Shown: positions 1-6,053, numbered from the stretch's first letter. The stretch is DNA of 6,053 nucleotides from Alphaproteobacteria bacterium (GCA_013290035.1 JABCYT010000239.1:1-6053), one strand, 5' to 3'. Notes: generated by a model from the letters alone, not told the origin. Made by a program: numbers and translations.

Positions 1-194
1 CGTCTTTTCTCGGTGCCGATCTCGGCGCGGCGGATCAGGTCGCCTTCGCTCACGATTCCGAGCAGCGTGCCGGAAGGCTCCACGACAGGCAGCGCGCTGA
101 TCCGCTCACACAGCAGCAGGCATGCAGCGTCGAGGACGCTTGCATCCGCTCTGATACAGACCACCTCGGTGGTCATGACGTCGGCTGCCTTCAT
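1..194 (-). CDS. CBS-domain protein, N-terminal part (runs off the left edge)
   Basis: This is the first 64 codons of a CBS-domain protein. Starting at ATG 192-194 it reads MKAADVMTTEVVCIRADASV, followed by an ALPVVEPSG turn (residues 34-42) and LLGIVSEGDLIRRAE (44-58). This is the usual first half of a CBS pair: a DVMT opening, the alternating strand-helix pattern, and the GIVSEGDL strand that closes one CBS motif. Paired CBS motifs bind adenine nucleotides and act as cytoplasmic energy or redox sensors. The family often continues with a second CBS motif and sometimes a BON domain, but that part lies outside the window. A GGAAG stretch just upstream can serve as the ribosome binding site. 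The gene is separated from the monooxygenase gene by 111 bp that holds an FNR/FixK-like box, so it is probably transcribed on its own. The family call is firm; the physiological role is inferred. Confidence 0.9.
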   Translation of the reverse strand, partial: MKAADVMTTEVVCIRADASVLDAACLLLCERISALPVVEPSGTLLGIVSEGDLIRRAEIGTEKR

Positions 195-249
195 GCTTCC
201 ACCCGCCAACTGCATCCGGCAAGAGTCGCATCGGCGGCAGCAGCCTGCT

Positions 250-263
250 TTGATCTAGATTAA
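250..263 (-). promoter_or_regulatory. FNR/FixK/Anr-type binding site upstream of the CBS gene
   Basis: The plus strand reads TTGATCTAGATTAA. The consensus for CRP/FNR-superfamily oxygen regulators is TTGAT-N4-ATCAA, so 9 of the 10 conserved positions match and only one half-site base differs. The centre lies about 62 bp upstream of the CBS start codon. If the site sat at the class II position (-41.5), transcription would start near 215 and leave a leader of about 20 nt. I see no convincing -10 hexamer in the expected interval. No plus-strand gene lies nearby, so the only plausible target is the CBS gene. The match is visible in the sequence; binding and oxygen control are inferred. Confidence 0.6.
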
Positions 264-267
264 ACGT

Positions 268-303
268 TCGGGCGAAGACCGAGGCGGGCCGGTACGCGCC
301 CGA
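268..303 (-). terminator. Weak candidate stem-loop after the monooxygenase gene
   Basis: Just past the TAG stop of the monooxygenase gene, a 7-bp inverted repeat (TCGGGCG at 268-274 and CGCCCGA at 297-303 on the plus strand) brackets a GC-rich 22-nt loop. On the minus strand it is followed by ACGTTTAATC, which is not a proper U-tract. It could slow or end transcription between this gene and the CBS gene, but the stem is short and the loop long, so this is only a possibility. Confidence 0.2.
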
Positions 304-305
304 CG

Positions 306-1520
306 CTAAGCAGGCCGGGTCTTTACATGCTCGGGTTGCACGCCGAGCCCCAGCACGCGGGCAGGAATGCGGCGCAGGTACGGGACGGCATTCAAAAGAC
401 GTGCCGCCAAAGGCGGACGCAGCGGCCGTGTGCCGGCGAGGGTGGGCGCGATCATCCTGTTCTGCAGGAAGACCTGGATGCCCTGCGTGGCGCGCACCGG
501 CCACATGCGGCGCGCCTGCACGGCCTGGAGGTCGGAATCCTTCAACCGGCCTTCCTTGAGGGGCGCCGCCAGGATGTTGGCGGCAGCGACAGCGTCCTGC
601 ACGGCGATATTCACGCCGACGCCGCCGATCGGCGACATGGTGTGGGCGGCATCGCCGATGCAGAGCACGCCGGGCTTCCACCACTTGTCCAGCCGTTCGA
701 CGCCCACTGTCAGAAGCTTCAGGTCGTCGACGGTGGCGAGCTCGTGCACGCGGTCGGCGAGGAACGGCAGGAGCCCGGCGATCTTCTCGCCGAACTTCTC
801 GATGCCGGCCGCCTTCAGCGTCTCGGCCGTTCCTTTGGGAATGACATAGGCGCACTGCCAGTAGTCGCCGCGGTCGAGCAGCACCAGGATGCTGCCGCGG
901 TCGAAACGGCCCATGGTTTCGGCCTTGTCGGTGGGTTTGTGCGTGAGGCGGAACCACAGCACGTCCATCGGCGCGCCGAGCACTTTCACGTCGAAGCCGG
1001 CGCCGACCCGCACTGTCGAATGCCGACCGTCGGCCCCCACCACCAGGTCGGCGCGGATCTCCTGCGGCTTTCCTTCGACCGTTGCCTGCACGCCGACGAC
1101 CTTGCCGCCTTCCTCGATCAAGCCGGTCGCCTCGGCATGCATCAGCACCGTGAAGGCCGGGTAGCGCTTGCCCTGGGCGGCGAGAAAGTCGAGAAAGTCC
1201 CATTGCGGCATCAAGGCAATGAAGCCGCAGCGCACGGGCAGGTGCGAGAAGTCGGCAACCTGCACGTGCTCCTCGCCGAACTGGGCGCCGAAGCGCGACA
1301 CTTCCTGGTGCGGCAGCTTCAGGAACTCGTCGAGCAGCCCGAGCTCGTCCATCACGTTCAGCGTCGAGGGATGGACCGTGTCGCCGCGGAAGTCGCGCAG
1401 GAAGTCGCCATGCTTCTCCAGCACGACGGACCTGACGCCGGTGCGCGCCAGCAGGAAGCCCAGCATCATGCCGGCCGGGCCGCCGCCCACGATGCAGCAC
1501 TGGGCGGCAAGCCCGGTCAT
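306..1520 (-). CDS. FAD-dependent monooxygenase of the aromatic hydroxylase (PHBH/UbiH) class
   Basis: This 404-residue cytoplasmic flavoprotein is of normal length for a single-component class A flavin monooxygenase. All three family fingerprints are present: the dinucleotide-binding GGGPAG (12-17) ending in Glu35, the ADG motif in VVGADGRHSTVR (160-171), and the FAD-ribityl motif in IGDAAHTMSPIGGVGVN (288-304). The FRGDTVHPSTL segment (44-54) places an Arg near the flavin as in related hydroxylases. Such enzymes use NAD(P)H and O2 to hydroxylate aromatic or heteroaromatic substrates; the substrate here is unknown. The start chosen is ATG 1518-1520, which overlaps the aroM-family stop as ATGA and suggests translational coupling. 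An upstream in-frame extension of 36 residues lies inside the preceding gene and lacks family character. The context of importer plus AroM homologue suggests a catabolic step on an imported compound. A flavin-dependent dehydrogenase with a different electron acceptor cannot be excluded. Confidence 0.88.
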   Translation of the reverse strand: MTGLAAQCCIVGGGPAGMMLGFLLARTGVRSVVLEKHGDFLRDFRGDTVHPSTLNVMDELGLLDEFLKLPHQEVSRFGAQFGEEHVQVADFSHLPVRCGFIALMPQWDFLDFLAAQGKRYPAFTVLMHAEATGLIEEGGKVVGVQATVEGKPQEIRADLVVGADGRHSTVRVGAGFDVKVLGAPMDVLWFRLTHKPTDKAETMGRFDRGSILVLLDRGDYWQCAYVIPKGTAETLKAAGIEKFGEKIAGLLPFLADRVHELATVDDLKLLTVGVERLDKWWKPGVLCIGDAAHTMSPIGGVGVNIAVQDAVAAANILAAPLKEGRLKDSDLQAVQARRMWPVRATQGIQVFLQNRMIAPTLAGTRPLRPPLAARLLNAVPYLRRIPARVLGLGVQPEHVKTRPA

Positions 1521-2188
1521 TCCAGCATCTCGCGCAACACGCGGCCTGTCGCGGTGATGGCGAGCAGCGCCGGCACGCCGAGCGGGCCCTTGACCCACGC
1601 CTTGGTGGCCGGTGTGTAGCTCATGCAATCCATGACGACGAGGTCGGGCTTGTGCGCGGCAAGGCGATGCGCTGCGGCCGCGGCTTCATCCGCGCCGGCA
1701 CTGGGCGCCAGCGCTTCGGCCACGATCTCGAGGTCGGGCCGCGCCCATTTCGACCCGAGCTTTTCGGCCTGCTCGGCGAGAGGAATGAGAAGGCCCAGCC
1801 GGCCCCGCGGCAGCAGGCCGGTCGCCCATCCATTCAGAACCCGCGAGGGAAACAACACGCCTTCGTCGCCGGGCATCGGCGGAAAGTCGCCGGTGCAGGC
1901 ATAGACCAAGACGTCGCAGCCATCGTCGCGCAGCTTCGCCAGCGTCTGCGGCGAGCGGGCAATGACCGCCTGCTTGGAGATCCTGACGTCGCGACGGCCG
2001 CGCAGGCGCGTATAGAGCGCGTCGGCTCCATTCTGGGGTTTCAAGGTGTCGACCTCGGCATCCGACAGGCCGTCGAGCGCACCGCGCAGGACGACGGTGG
2101 TGCCGGCCGGGGTATGCGCGGCGAACAGCGCGGCGATGTCGTCACGCGGCGCCTGGCCGACGGTGATGATTCCGAGGGTAGGGGGCAT
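1517..2188 (-). CDS. AroM-family protein (Asp/Glu/hydantoin racemase-like fold)
   Basis: The 223-residue protein begins MPPTLGIITVGQAPRDD, the typical AroM opening, and continues through GALDGLSDAEVDTL (36-49), VLVYACTGDFP (93-103), LGLLIPLAEQAEKLGSKW (131-148) and DLVVMDCMSY (182-191). AroM of E. coli lies in the aroL operon and has no established function; the family resembles the Asp/Glu racemase superfamily. This homologue carries Cys98 and Cys188 in places that resemble the two catalytic cysteines of those racemases, so it may be an active racemase or isomerase rather than a regulator. An in-frame TGA lies three codons upstream of the ATG, so the start cannot be further upstream. The GGAG ribosome binding site at 2200-2203 has a long 11-nt spacer and directly abuts the inverted repeat. 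The stop overlaps the next start by 4 bp. The family is confident; the activity is inferred. Confidence 0.85.
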   Translation of the reverse strand: MPPTLGIITVGQAPRDDIAALFAAHTPAGTTVVLRGALDGLSDAEVDTLKPQNGADALYTRLRGRRDVRISKQAVIARSPQTLAKLRDDGCDVLVYACTGDFPPMPGDEGVLFPSRVLNGWATGLLPRGRLGLLIPLAEQAEKLGSKWARPDLEIVAEALAPSAGADEAAAAAHRLAAHKPDLVVMDCMSYTPATKAWVKGPLGVPALLAITATGRVLREMLE

Positions 2189-2211
2189 GAAGCATCATAC
2201 TCCGCTGGGGG

Positions 2212-2231
2212 CGCGCAACTCCAGTTGCGCG
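2212..2231 (+). repeat. Hairpin unit 1 of the inverted repeat
   Basis: CGCGCAAC (2212-2219) and GTTGCGCG (2224-2231) form a perfect 8-bp stem closed by the loop TCCA. It is preceded by the tag GCTGGGGG at 2204-2211. Compared with unit 2, the sixth stem pair is A-T rather than C-G. Confidence 0.8.
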
Positions 2232-2251
2232 TCTTCTCATGCGTCCATGAT

Positions 2252-2272
2252 CGCGCCACCTGGAGTGGCGCG
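2252..2272 (-). repeat. Hairpin unit 2 of the inverted repeat
   Basis: Read on the minus strand, CGCGCCAC (2272-2265) and GTGGCGCG (2259-2252) form a perfect 8-bp stem closed by the loop TCCAG. It is preceded by the same GCTGGGGG tag (2280-2273). It is a second copy of unit 1 in the opposite orientation, with one compensatory pair change and one extra loop base. Confidence 0.8.
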
Positions 2273-2279
2273 CCCCCAG

Positions 2280-3260
2280 CTAAGATTCCAGCTTCACCGC
2301 GTCAGAGTCATTCCATGTCAGACCGACGGCATCGCCGGTGCCGCGCGGGGCGCGTTCGCCGGCGTGGGTCTCGCGCACGAGAAGCGAACGGCCGTCGGCG
2401 GCGCGGACGCGATAGAGGGTCGAACCGCCCAGGAAATTCGCGGTTTCGACGGTGCCCGCGACCCGGGCGTCGGAGACCGAAACGAGCCGGATTTTCTCCG
2501 GCCGCAGGGCACGTGCCTGCCCCGCCTCCTCCAGGATGTTGATCTCACCGATGAAATCGGCGACGAAGCGCGTGCGCGGCCGTTCGTAGATCTCGGTCGG
2601 CGCGCCGACCTGCTCGACCCTGCCCCTGTTCATCACGGCGATGCGGTCGCTCATGGCGAGCGCCTCCTCCTGATCATGGGTGACGAACACCAGGGTGACG
2701 CCCAGCCGCTTCTGCAGCTCCTTCAGCTCGAACTGCATCTGCTGGCGGAGCTTGCGGTCGAGCGCGCCCAGCGGCTCGTCGCACAGCAGCACCGGCGGTT
2801 CGACGACGAGGGCGCGGGCGAGCGCCACCCGCTGCTGCTGGCCACCCGACAGCTGGCCGGGCCTGCGCTCCTCGAGCCCGGTCAGCGCGACCTGGGCCAG
2901 CGCCGCCTTCACGCGACGCCCGATCTCGGGCCGCGGCACTTCGCGCATGCGCAGGCCGAAGGCCACGTTCTCGGCCACCGTGCGATGCGGGAAGAGCGCA
3001 TAGGACTGGAACACCATGCCCATGTCGCGCCGGTGCACCGGCAGATCGGTGATGTCCCTGCCGCCGACATGGACGCGGCCGGAGTCCGGCAGCTCGAAGC
3101 CCGCGATCATGCGGAGCGACGTGGTCTTGCCGCAGCCCGACGGACCCAGCAGCGAGAAAAACTCGCCGGCCGCAATGTCGAGCGTCACCCCGTCGACGGC
3201 CACGACGGCGCCGTCGAAGGTCTTGGTGACGTTCTCCAGTCGGATGGCGGCGGAAGTCAG
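2280..3260 (-). CDS. ABC transporter ATPase, spermidine/putrescine (PotA) type
   Basis: This 326-residue nucleotide-binding subunit powers the importer encoded upstream. With residue 1 at CTG 3258-3260, it shows the A-loop Phe15 in VTKTFDG, Walker [10 protein letters not shown] (39-47), Q-loop Gln85, signature LSGGQQQR (137-144), Walker B VLLCDEP (157-163), the D-loop, H-loop His195 ([10 protein letters not shown]), and a C-terminal TOBE-type region starting near LRPEKIRL (about 252-259). This is the PotA/FbpC-like arrangement. Start choice: the reading frame opens after the binding-protein TGA (3264-3266), and no ATG, GTG or TTG occurs before GTG 3201-3203. That GTG would remove the first strand and the adenine-stacking Phe15. 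CTG at 3258-3260, 3 nt past the stop and preceded by GAAGAG at 7 nt, gives the normal beginning (M)[14 protein letters not shown]. The gene is tightly linked to the binding-protein gene. Function is confident; the exact start less so. Confidence 0.93.
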   Translation of the reverse strand: MTSAAIRLENVTKTFDGAVVAVDGVTLDIAAGEFFSLLGPSGCGKTTSLRMIAGFELPDSGRVHVGGRDITDLPVHRRDMGMVFQSYALFPHRTVAENVAFGLRMREVPRPEIGRRVKAALAQVALTGLEERRPGQLSGGQQQRVALARALVVEPPVLLCDEPLGALDRKLRQQMQFELKELQKRLGVTLVFVTHDQEEALAMSDRIAVMNRGRVEQVGAPTEIYERPRTRFVADFIGEINILEEAGQARALRPEKIRLVSVSDARVAGTVETANFLGGSTLYRVRAADGRSLLVRETHAGERAPRGTGDAVGLTWNDSDAVKLES

Positions 3261-3263
3261 CGC

Positions 3264-4307
3264 TCAGCTCTTCAGGATCTTCGTGACCCGCGCGTCGATG
3301 TCGTCCTTGCGCTCGTTGTACCACTTCCAGTCGGGCTGGATCAGCGTCGCGACCTTGGCCTCGGTGGTGAGCAGCTTGGCGTCGTACTTGGCGTCGAGCT
3401 TCACCTTCTTGTTGGCCGGTGAATACCACACGGCCTCGGCCAGCATCTTCTGCACATCGGGCCGCAGCATGTAGTCGATATAGCCGAAAGCCAGCTCCCT
3501 GAGCTTGGAGCCCGGCGTCACGTTCAGCACCTGCTCGAGCGACAGCACGCCCTCCGACGGGCTGGCGAAGTCGACCGCCTGGTTCTGGCCGTCGTAGCGA
3601 TAGACGCCGGAATCGTGGATCACGCCTTCGGAGACCTCGCCCGACAGCAGCATCTTTTCCATCTGGCCGGTGAAATCCACCAGCTTGATGGGCTTCAGCT
3701 GTTCCAGCGCCTTGTAGGCGGCGTCGAGATCGGTCAGGCCCTTGCCGTAGATCTTGCCCAGCATCATGAGATGCGCCTGCCCGAGGCTGTTCACCGGAAT
3801 GAGGTAGCCGCCGCGCGCGCCGGCGAGCTTGGGATCGGCGAGATCCTTCCACGAAGTCGGCTTGGTGAGCCCTTTGTCCGTGCGATAGCCCAGCCCGATC
3901 GCGCTGGTGAAGATGGTGACGCCCACGATCTTGTCGCTCACGGCATAGGGATAGACGTCGGCGACGTTGGGCACTTCCTTGGCGGTGATCTTGGGCATCA
4001 CCAGCCCCTCGGTGAGAGCGCTCCACTGCTCGTTCGAATTGGTGTGGAAGACGTCGTACAGCGGATCGGTCTTCGAGCTGGTCTGCAGCTTGGGCATGAA
4101 CGGGAAGGCCTGGTCGGCTGAGACCGTGCACTTGAACTCCTTTTCGAAGGCCGGCAGGACGGTGGCCTTCATGATGTCGCCCCACTTGCCGCCCCAGGTC
4201 GTGATCTTGAGCGTCGCGGTCTCGGCATGAGCGATGGCCGGCGCCCCGAGTGCGCCGACAGCGGCCAGGCCCGCGCCCGCCCGCAAGGCTTTACGACGTG
4301 AAATCAT
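3264..4307 (-). CDS. ABC transporter periplasmic solute-binding protein, PotD-like
   Basis: This 347-residue extracellular binding protein captures the substrate and delivers it to the two permeases. The N terminus MISRRKALRAGAG carries a twin-arginine-like SRRKAL motif, a short moderately hydrophobic stretch (about 10-24) and an AHA|E cleavage site after residue 28, so export through Tat is likely. The mature protein has the family features TTWGG (36-40), SAIGLGYRTD (135-144), PTSWKDLADPKLAG (150-163) and the C-terminal lobe with GYIDYMLRPDVQ (275-286). Length is normal for the spermidine/putrescine-like solute-binding group. Members transport polyamines but also many other small amines and acids, so the PotD name is not a substrate call. 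The start is supported by a strong AGGAGG seven bases upstream. It lies 21 bp after the second permease and just before the ATPase in one operon. Confidence 0.92.
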   Translation of the reverse strand: MISRRKALRAGAGLAAVGALGAPAIAHAETATLKITTWGGKWGDIMKATVLPAFEKEFKCTVSADQAFPFMPKLQTSSKTDPLYDVFHTNSNEQWSALTEGLVMPKITAKEVPNVADVYPYAVSDKIVGVTIFTSAIGLGYRTDKGLTKPTSWKDLADPKLAGARGGYLIPVNSLGQAHLMMLGKIYGKGLTDLDAAYKALEQLKPIKLVDFTGQMEKMLLSGEVSEGVIHDSGVYRYDGQNQAVDFASPSEGVLSLEQVLNVTPGSKLRELAFGYIDYMLRPDVQKMLAEAVWYSPANKKVKLDAKYDAKLLTTEAKVATLIQPDWKWYNERKDDIDARVTKILKS

Positions 4308-4314
4308 GATGACC

Positions 4315-4320
4315 CCTCCT
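4315..4320 (-). promoter_or_regulatory. Strong Shine-Dalgarno site of the binding-protein gene
   Basis: The minus strand reads AGGAGG, followed by a 7-nt spacer and ATG at 4305-4307. It is the best ribosome binding site in the window, consistent with the binding protein being made in excess over the membrane subunits, as is usual for ABC importers. Confidence 0.8.
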
Positions 4321-4328
4321 GTTCCCCT

Positions 4329-5144
4329 TCACAGCTTAACGTAGGCTTTCAGCCCGATCAGCCTTTCCAGCACCAGCACCACCGACAGCGCCAGCAAAAT
4401 CGAGACCATCGAGGCGGCCGCTATGGCGCCGTCGAGGTCGAATTTCATGTAGTTGAACAGCACCACCGGCAGGGTCTCGCCCTTGGGCACCACCAGGAAC
4501 AGCGACACCGGGAACTGATCGAACGACACGATGAAGGCGAATACCCCGCCCGCGAACACGCCCGGCCGGATCAGCGGCAAGGTGACCTCGAAGAAGACCC
4601 GGACGGGGCTGGCGCCCAGCACGGCCGCGGCCTCCTCGATGCGCCGGTCGAAATTGTGCAGCACTGCCAGGGTGGTGCGGATCACATAGGGCACGGCAAC
4701 CAGGGTATGGGCCATGATCAGGCCCCACACCGGCCGGCCGATGCCGATCAGCAGGTAGGACTGGAAGAGCGCCAGGCCGGTCAGGATGGCGGGCAGCATC
4801 AAGGGCGACATGAAGAAGGCGGTGAGGAAAGCGCGGCCCGGCAGGTTGCCACGCGCCAGCGCAAGCGCCGAGGCGCCGCCGATCAGGATCGAGAGCACGA
4901 GCACGCAGCCCGCCACCCACAGCGACAGCCACAGCGCGTTCATGAATTCCGCACTGCCGAAGAACTTGTCGAACCAGCGCAGGCTGACGCCGACCGGGGG
5001 GAAGGAGATGTAGGGCGTGGGATTGAGCGCAAAGACCAGCACGATGACGATGGGCGCCAGCAGGAAGAAGAGCAGCGCGACGTTGAGCGCGAGGTAGGCT
5101 GCGCGTCCCGCATCGAACGGCTGCTTGTTGGGAAGGGCGCTCAT
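4329..5144 (-). CDS. ABC transporter permease, PotC-like
   Basis: This 271-residue inner-membrane subunit forms one half of the transport channel. About six hydrophobic segments are visible (roughly 17-40, 68-97, 106-133, 139-162, 195-220, 240-262). The cytoplasmic EAA loop that docks on the ATPase is present as EEAAAVLGASPVRVFFEVTLP (170-190), with the conserved Gly195 shortly after. The FIVSFDQFPVSLF segment (204-216) is typical of PotC-type proteins. The start at ATG 5142-5144 is chosen because it overlaps the preceding permease stop as ATGA and has AGGGG about five bases upstream; a longer in-frame reading runs through the first permease gene in another frame and is not protein-like. With the upstream permease it forms the heterodimeric membrane domain. 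Its stop is 21 bp before the binding-protein start. Confidence 0.92.
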   Translation of the reverse strand: MSALPNKQPFDAGRAAYLALNVALLFFLLAPIVIVLVFALNPTPYISFPPVGVSLRWFDKFFGSAEFMNALWLSLWVAGCVLVLSILIGGASALALARGNLPGRAFLTAFFMSPLMLPAILTGLALFQSYLLIGIGRPVWGLIMAHTLVAVPYVIRTTLAVLHNFDRRIEEAAAVLGASPVRVFFEVTLPLIRPGVFAGGVFAFIVSFDQFPVSLFLVVPKGETLPVVLFNYMKFDLDGAIAAASMVSILLALSVVLVLERLIGLKAYVKL

Positions 5145-6019
5145 GCCATCCCCTGCTCGCCCGACAGCCGGGTCAGGATCCTGTTGTAGGCGATCACGAT
5201 CGCCAGCGAGACCAGCAGCAGGATCACGCCCAGGGCACCGGCGAAGTTGGGATTGAAGCTGGTGCCGACCTGCTGGGCGATCAGCATTGGCAGGGTCAGC
5301 ACGTCGGTGCCGCCCATCAGCGAGGGCGTGACATAAGCGCTGATCGAGAGCGCAAAGACAAGAAGCGAACCGGCCAGGATGCCGGGCAGGCTGAGCGGCA
5401 GGGTGACCTCGACGAAGGCGCGCAGGCGGCCGGCGCCCAGGCTGCGCGCCGCCTGCTCCAGCCGCTCGTCGATGCGGCCGATCACGCCGGTCAGGGTCAG
5501 CACCATGAACGGTACGTAGATATGAACCAGCGCCACGATCGTGCCGAACTCGTTGTACATCAGCGGCAATGGCTTCTCGATCACGCCCCACTGGATCAGC
5601 AGCGTGTTGATGACGCCCTTGTCCTGCAGAATGGTCATCCAGGCGAAGGTGCGCACGACGATGCCGGTCAGCATGGGCGCGATCACCGCCATCAGCACCA
5701 GCGCGTGGCCGAGCCGCGACTGCATGCGCGCCATCCAGTGCGCCAGGGGATAGCCGATCAGCAGCGACACCACCGTGGTGATGAGACCGATGCGCAAGGT
5801 CGCCCACAGCGCGTCGTGGAAGATACCGGCCGAATCGAAGATGAAGCGCTCGTAGTGGCGCGTCGTCAGGAAGGCGTTGGGGTTGGTGACCGGGTTGGAC
5901 GAGAAGAACGACATCACCGCCATGACGCCGAACGGCAGCACGAAGAACAGCACGAAGAGCAAGAGTGCCGGTGCCAGCAGCCAGGCGATCGGAGCGGGTC
6001 GGGAAGAAACGGTTGCCAT
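5141..6019 (-). CDS. ABC transporter permease, PotB-like
   Basis: This 292-residue inner-membrane protein is the first gene of the transporter set in this window. Hydrophobic segments lie at about 12-36, 74-96, 106-128, 158-180, 214-235 and 261-280. The EAA loop reads EQAARSLGAGRLRAFVEVTLP (188-208) followed by SLPGI (210-214), the contact site for the ATPase. The LAPALLLFVLFFVLPF start (15-30) and the GIVVRTFAWMTIL segment (119-131) fit PotB-type permeases. The ATG at 6017-6019 gives a normal N terminus; no strong ribosome binding site precedes it. The end overlaps the PotC-like permease by 4 bp, so the two halves of the channel are probably made in step. Whether another gene precedes it in the operon cannot be seen, because only 34 bases lie upstream. 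Confidence 0.92.
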   Translation of the reverse strand: MATVSSRPAPIAWLLAPALLLFVLFFVLPFGVMAVMSFFSSNPVTNPNAFLTTRHYERFIFDSAGIFHDALWATLRIGLITTVVSLLIGYPLAHWMARMQSRLGHALVLMAVIAPMLTGIVVRTFAWMTILQDKGVINTLLIQWGVIEKPLPLMYNEFGTIVALVHIYVPFMVLTLTGVIGRIDERLEQAARSLGAGRLRAFVEVTLPLSLPGILAGSLLVFALSISAYVTPSLMGGTDVLTLPMLIAQQVGTSFNPNFAGALGVILLLVSLAIVIAYNRILTRLSGEQGMA

Positions 6020-6053
6020 GCGTTTCGTATCGTGGCCGAACGCGATGCTTCGG

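Larger units (their letters stand above)
2204..2280. repeat. Two-hairpin inverted repeat (REP/BIME-like) between the ATPase gene and aroM homologue
   Basis: Positions 2204-2224 and 2260-2280 are inverted repeats matching at 20 of 21 positions, with a 35-bp spacer. The outer 13 bp (GCTGGGGGCGCGC and its complement) match perfectly. Each arm leads into its own short hairpin (2212-2231 and 2252-2272), so the RNA could form an 8-bp outer stem plus two hairpins, or a single long stem. The single mismatch between the arms is compensated inside each hairpin. The element fills most of the 91-bp gap: its right end shares one base with the ATPase stop codon, and its left end touches the putative aroM ribosome binding site. 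No T-run follows, so it is not a standard intrinsic terminator. It resembles REP doublets or a tiny MITE, but I cannot show copies elsewhere. Confidence 0.8.

Noticed and set aside
327..1619. 430-residue open frame on the plus strand, opposite the monooxygenase and aroM homologue
   Set aside because: It is antisense to two convincing genes, has no recognisable motif and a His/Gln/Arg-rich composition typical of GC-rich shadow frames.
1521..1628. 36-residue N-terminal extension of the monooxygenase
   Set aside because: It lies wholly inside the aroM-family gene, has no family similarity, and the ATGA overlap gives a better start just before the flavin-binding strand.
2204..2280. Intrinsic terminator after the ATPase gene
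   Set aside because: The stems are strong, but no T-run follows on either strand, and a same-strand gene begins 16 bp on, so a repeat or mRNA structure is the better call.
2046..3422. 458-residue open frame on the plus strand, opposite the ATPase gene
   Set aside because: It is antisense to a full set of ATPase motifs, with low-complexity composition and no domain pattern.
2674..4185. 503-residue minus-strand open frame across the binding-protein and ATPase genes
   Set aside because: It is an out-of-frame reading of two well-supported genes; Arg/Gly/Ala-rich with no motif.
6020..6043. Imperfect inverted repeat (GCGTTTCG ... CGAACGC) directly upstream of the first permease
   Set aside because: The arms are short and need a bulge. 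It could be an operator or a leader hairpin, but chance is as likely, and only 34 bases upstream are visible.

Overview
The window looks like chromosomal DNA from a GC-rich alphaproteobacterium. The evidence is high GC with strongly GC-biased third codon positions, a polyamine-type ABC transporter with a Tat-style signal on its binding protein, and an FNR/FixK-like box in front of a CBS-domain gene. The genus cannot be fixed from the sequence alone; Rhodospirillales-like or Bradyrhizobium-like lineages would fit. Every gene I accept is on the minus strand, so transcription runs from high to low coordinates.

In transcription order: two membrane permeases (5141-6019 and 4329-5144, overlapping by ATGA); a periplasmic solute-binding protein (3264-4307); the cognate ATPase (2280-3260, best explained by a CTG start 3 nt after the preceding stop); a 91-bp gap almost filled by a two-hairpin inverted repeat (2204-2280); an AroM-family protein (1517-2188); an FAD-dependent aromatic-hydroxylase-like monooxygenase (306-1520, overlapping aroM by ATGA); a 111-bp intergenic region with an FNR/FixK-type box; and the first 64 codons of a CBS-domain protein that runs off the left edge (1-194).

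The four transporter genes make a complete importer of the spermidine/putrescine (PotABCD-like) type. The two enzymes behind them are translationally coupled to each other. The simplest reading is an uptake-plus-catabolism operon: a small organic solute is imported, then acted on by a racemase-fold protein and a flavin hydroxylase. The substrate cannot be read from the sequence. The CBS gene has its own upstream region and is probably a separate, oxygen-responsive unit.

Most of the content belongs to known families. The points most worth checking are the structured repeat with a compensatory base-pair change, the missing canonical start codon of the ATPase, the FNR/FixK box, and the AroM homologue that keeps two cysteines at racemase-like positions. 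I found no RNA genes, CRISPR array, insertion sequence or phage gene.
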